This document shows, in pieces, positions 62,586 through 64,000 of a stretch of DNA of 64,000 bases; position 1 is the stretch's first letter, and every line of letters starts with the position of its first letter. The translations under genes were made by a program, and so were the position numbers. The DNA is from Ferrovibrio terrae_A (GTDB taxonomy: Bacteria; Pseudomonadota; Alphaproteobacteria; Ferrovibrionales; Ferrovibrionaceae), in contig NZ_CALSAN010000017.1 of NCBI RefSeq assembly GCF_943372915.1, forward strand, positions 1 through 64,000, given 5' to 3'. The notes beneath the pieces are model-generated. The model did no database searches. It saw only the letters and a list, made by a program, of their open reading frames with translations, and had not been told where the DNA came from.

Positions 62586-64000
62586 CCATGTCGCGATGTG
62601 TCGTTATCGCCTGTCTTGCTGCCGGCCTGTTTGCGGCCCCCATGACGATTCCGCAGGCGTCGGCGCAGATCTTCATGTCGCCCGAGGAGGCCAAGAAGCT
62701 CGGCACCCAGGAACATCCGAAAATCCTGAAAGAGTTCGGCGGCGTCTATGATGACCCCAATATCGGCGCCTATGTCGCCGGCATCGCCGGGCGCATTGCC
62801 GGCCAGTCGGGCCAGCCGGCGTCGAGCTTCACCTTCACGGTGCTCAATTCGCCGATCGTCAATGCCTTCGCGCTGCCCGGCGGCTATGTCTACATCACGC
62901 GCGGCACCCTGGCGCTGGCCAACAATGAAGCCGAGGCAGCCGGCGTGCTCGGCCATGAAATCGGCCATGTGATCGCGCAGCATTCGGAAAAACGCTACGA
63001 CCGCTCGCTCATCACCCAGGGGGCGGTTGGCATCGGCTCGGTGCTGGGCTCGATCTTCCTCGGCTCCGGTGCCGGTGATCTGGTCGGCCAGCTCGGCAGT
63101 GTCGGCGGTGGCCTCTATCTCGCCGGCTTCAGCCGCGAGAACGAACTGGAAGCCGACACCATCGGCGTGAAGCTGTTGGCCCGCGTTGGCTACGCGCCCG
63201 AAGCGCAGGCTGCCTTCCTGCAGTCGATGAGCAATTATGGCGACCTGGCCGGCAAGATGGCCGGCCGCAATGGCGGCGGCGGCGGAGTCAGCGATCTGTT
63301 CGCCACCCATCCGGGTGGACCGCAGCGCGTGAAGGAGGCGATGGCGGCGGCGAAGGAATATCCCAACAGCCCGGTCTATCGCCGCGACGAATATCTGGAT
63401 CGCATCGACGGCATGATCTATGGCGACGATCCCAAGGAAGGCGTGGTGCGCGGCAATACCTTCACGCATCCCGGCCTGCGGGTCGGCTTCAGCATGCCGG
63501 ATGGCTGGCCGATCACCAATGCCAGTGATGCGGTGGTGGCCAGCAACTCGGCCGGCCGCATCCAGTTCGATATCGAGGGTGACAAGAAGAAGGTGCAGGC
63601 CTCGCGCAACGCGCAGGATTATCTCACCCGCATCTGGGTGCCCAAGCTGCCGCTGAAGAATGTTGAGACGATCAAGGTGAATGGCATGCCGGCCGCCACT
63701 GCCACGGCGCGCATCCAGCTGAAAAGCGGCAATGCCGATGTGCGGTTCGTCGCCGTCGGCTTCCCCACCGACGACATCATGCGCTTTGTCGTGATTGCGC
63801 CACCGGGCGGCCTTGGCAAAATCGACCAGCTGGCGCTGCGCAGCATCAACACGCTGAAGCATCTGAGCGCGGCGGAAGCCGCTGCGGTGAAGCCGGTGCG
63901 GCTGAAGGTGGTGAAGGTGGGCAGCGGCGATACGGTGGAGAGTTACGCCAAGGTCGCACCGCTCGGATCTTATGCGACCGAACAGCTGCGGCTGCTGAAT
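62582..64000 (+). CDS. M48 family metalloprotease, cut by right edge
   Basis: At least 473 residues, open at the window end. A signal peptide (VVIACLAAGLFAAPM) is followed by the M48 zinc site HEIGH (residues 125-129) in VLGHEIGHVIAQHSEKRY, and the third ligand region SRENELEADTIGVKLLARV at about 184-202. VLNSPIVNAFALPGGYVYIT is also typical. A downstream region (PGLRVGFSMPDGWPITN) is unlike BepA, which has tetratricopeptide repeats there. It probably degrades misassembled outer-membrane proteins in the periplasm. Coupled to the enoyl-CoA hydratase by overlap, but unlikely to share its pathway. Confidence 0.9.
   Translation, partial: MTMSRCVVIACLAAGLFAAPMTIPQASAQIFMSPEEAKKLGTQEHPKILKEFGGVYDDPNIGAYVAGIAGRIAGQSGQPASSFTFTVLNSPIVNAFALPGGYVYITRGTLALANNEAEAAGVLGHEIGHVIAQHSEKRYDRSLITQGAVGIGSVLGSIFLGSGAGDLVGQLGSVGGGLYLAGFSRENELEADTIGVKLLARVGYAPEAQAAFLQSMSNYGDLAGKMAGRNGGGGGVSDLFATHPGGPQRVKEAMAAAKEYPNSPVYRRDEYLDRIDGMIYGDDPKEGVVRGNTFTHPGLRVGFSMPDGWPITNASDAVVASNSAGRIQFDIEGDKKKVQASRNAQDYLTRIWVPKLPLKNVETIKVNGMPAATATARIQLKSGNADVRFVAVGFPTDDIMRFVVIAPPGGLGKIDQLALRSINTLKHLSAAEAAAVKPVRLKVVKVGSGDTVESYAKVAPLGSYATEQLRLLN

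Overview
The window is high-GC bacterial chromosome with tightly packed housekeeping genes. It looks like an alphaproteobacterium of the Rhodospirillales type. The evidence is the gene set: a CcrM-type GANTC methyltransferase, an FYDLN-type zinc protein divergent from aroA, a class II-like AroA, the rsfS-rlmH-gpmI-envC-ctpA-DUF610-rppH run, the truA-fmt-def group, ExoD, and three single-domain PAS_5 proteins. The genus cannot be fixed from sequence reading alone. No prophage, CRISPR array or complete insertion sequence was seen.

Layout. 0-3 kb: a minus-strand operon (LysE exporter, epoxide hydrolase, MaoC hydratase, glutathione S-transferase-like protein) that looks like small-molecule detoxification. 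3-6.8 kb: an accessory patch with a peptidoglycan-binding-domain protein behind an AT-rich promoter, a secreted protein of unknown function, and an intact DUF2891 gene whose 3' end is repeated about 1.2 kb away as a broken copy. 6.9-16 kb: secA, dapE, truA, fmt, def and rmuC. 16-26 kb: ExoD, a cupin, a GNAT enzyme with an apparent CTG start, an AraC regulator divergent from an MFS transporter, a DMT transporter, a Rieske oxygenase, a second MFS protein and a large APC permease. Two copies of a palindromic intergenic repeat lie in this stretch.

26-31 kb: speD-speE for spermidine synthesis, then a 317-base gap full of hairpins that ends in a strong plus-strand terminator (a candidate unannotated RNA), a FemAB-like gene, a PAS_5 gene, tRNA-Ala(GGC), the FYDLN protein and aroA. 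32-36.4 kb: a NAD-dependent formate dehydrogenase with the gamma and beta subunits fused, followed by the molybdenum subunit. 36-40 kb: a DMT transporter, an ArsC-like protein, a ferritin-like protein and two tandem PAS_5 genes.

40-53 kb: a long minus-strand run from pdxH, a cation diffusion facilitator and two tandem NhaD-type antiporters into rsfS, rlmH, gpmI, envC, ctpA, DUF610, rppH and an alpha/beta hydrolase. This couples ribosome silencing, 23S rRNA methylation, glycolysis, cell-wall hydrolase control and mRNA decapping. 53-60 kb: a glycine-zipper lipoprotein, a coiled-coil protein, a membrane PAS histidine kinase with a degraded ATPase domain, a FabF-type synthase divergent from a MarR regulator with DUF3237, and a membrane PAS protein with no output domain. 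60-64 kb: ccrM with clustered GANTC sites, rnhB, an enoyl-CoA hydratase and an M48 peptidase cut by the right edge.

Translational coupling is common: stop and start codons overlap at exoD/cupin, speD/speE, PAS_5/FemAB, pdxH/CDF, fdsB/fdsA, ctpA/envC and ECH/M48. This pattern supports several start choices, including two apparent non-canonical starts (CTG for the GNAT gene, ATC for rsfS).
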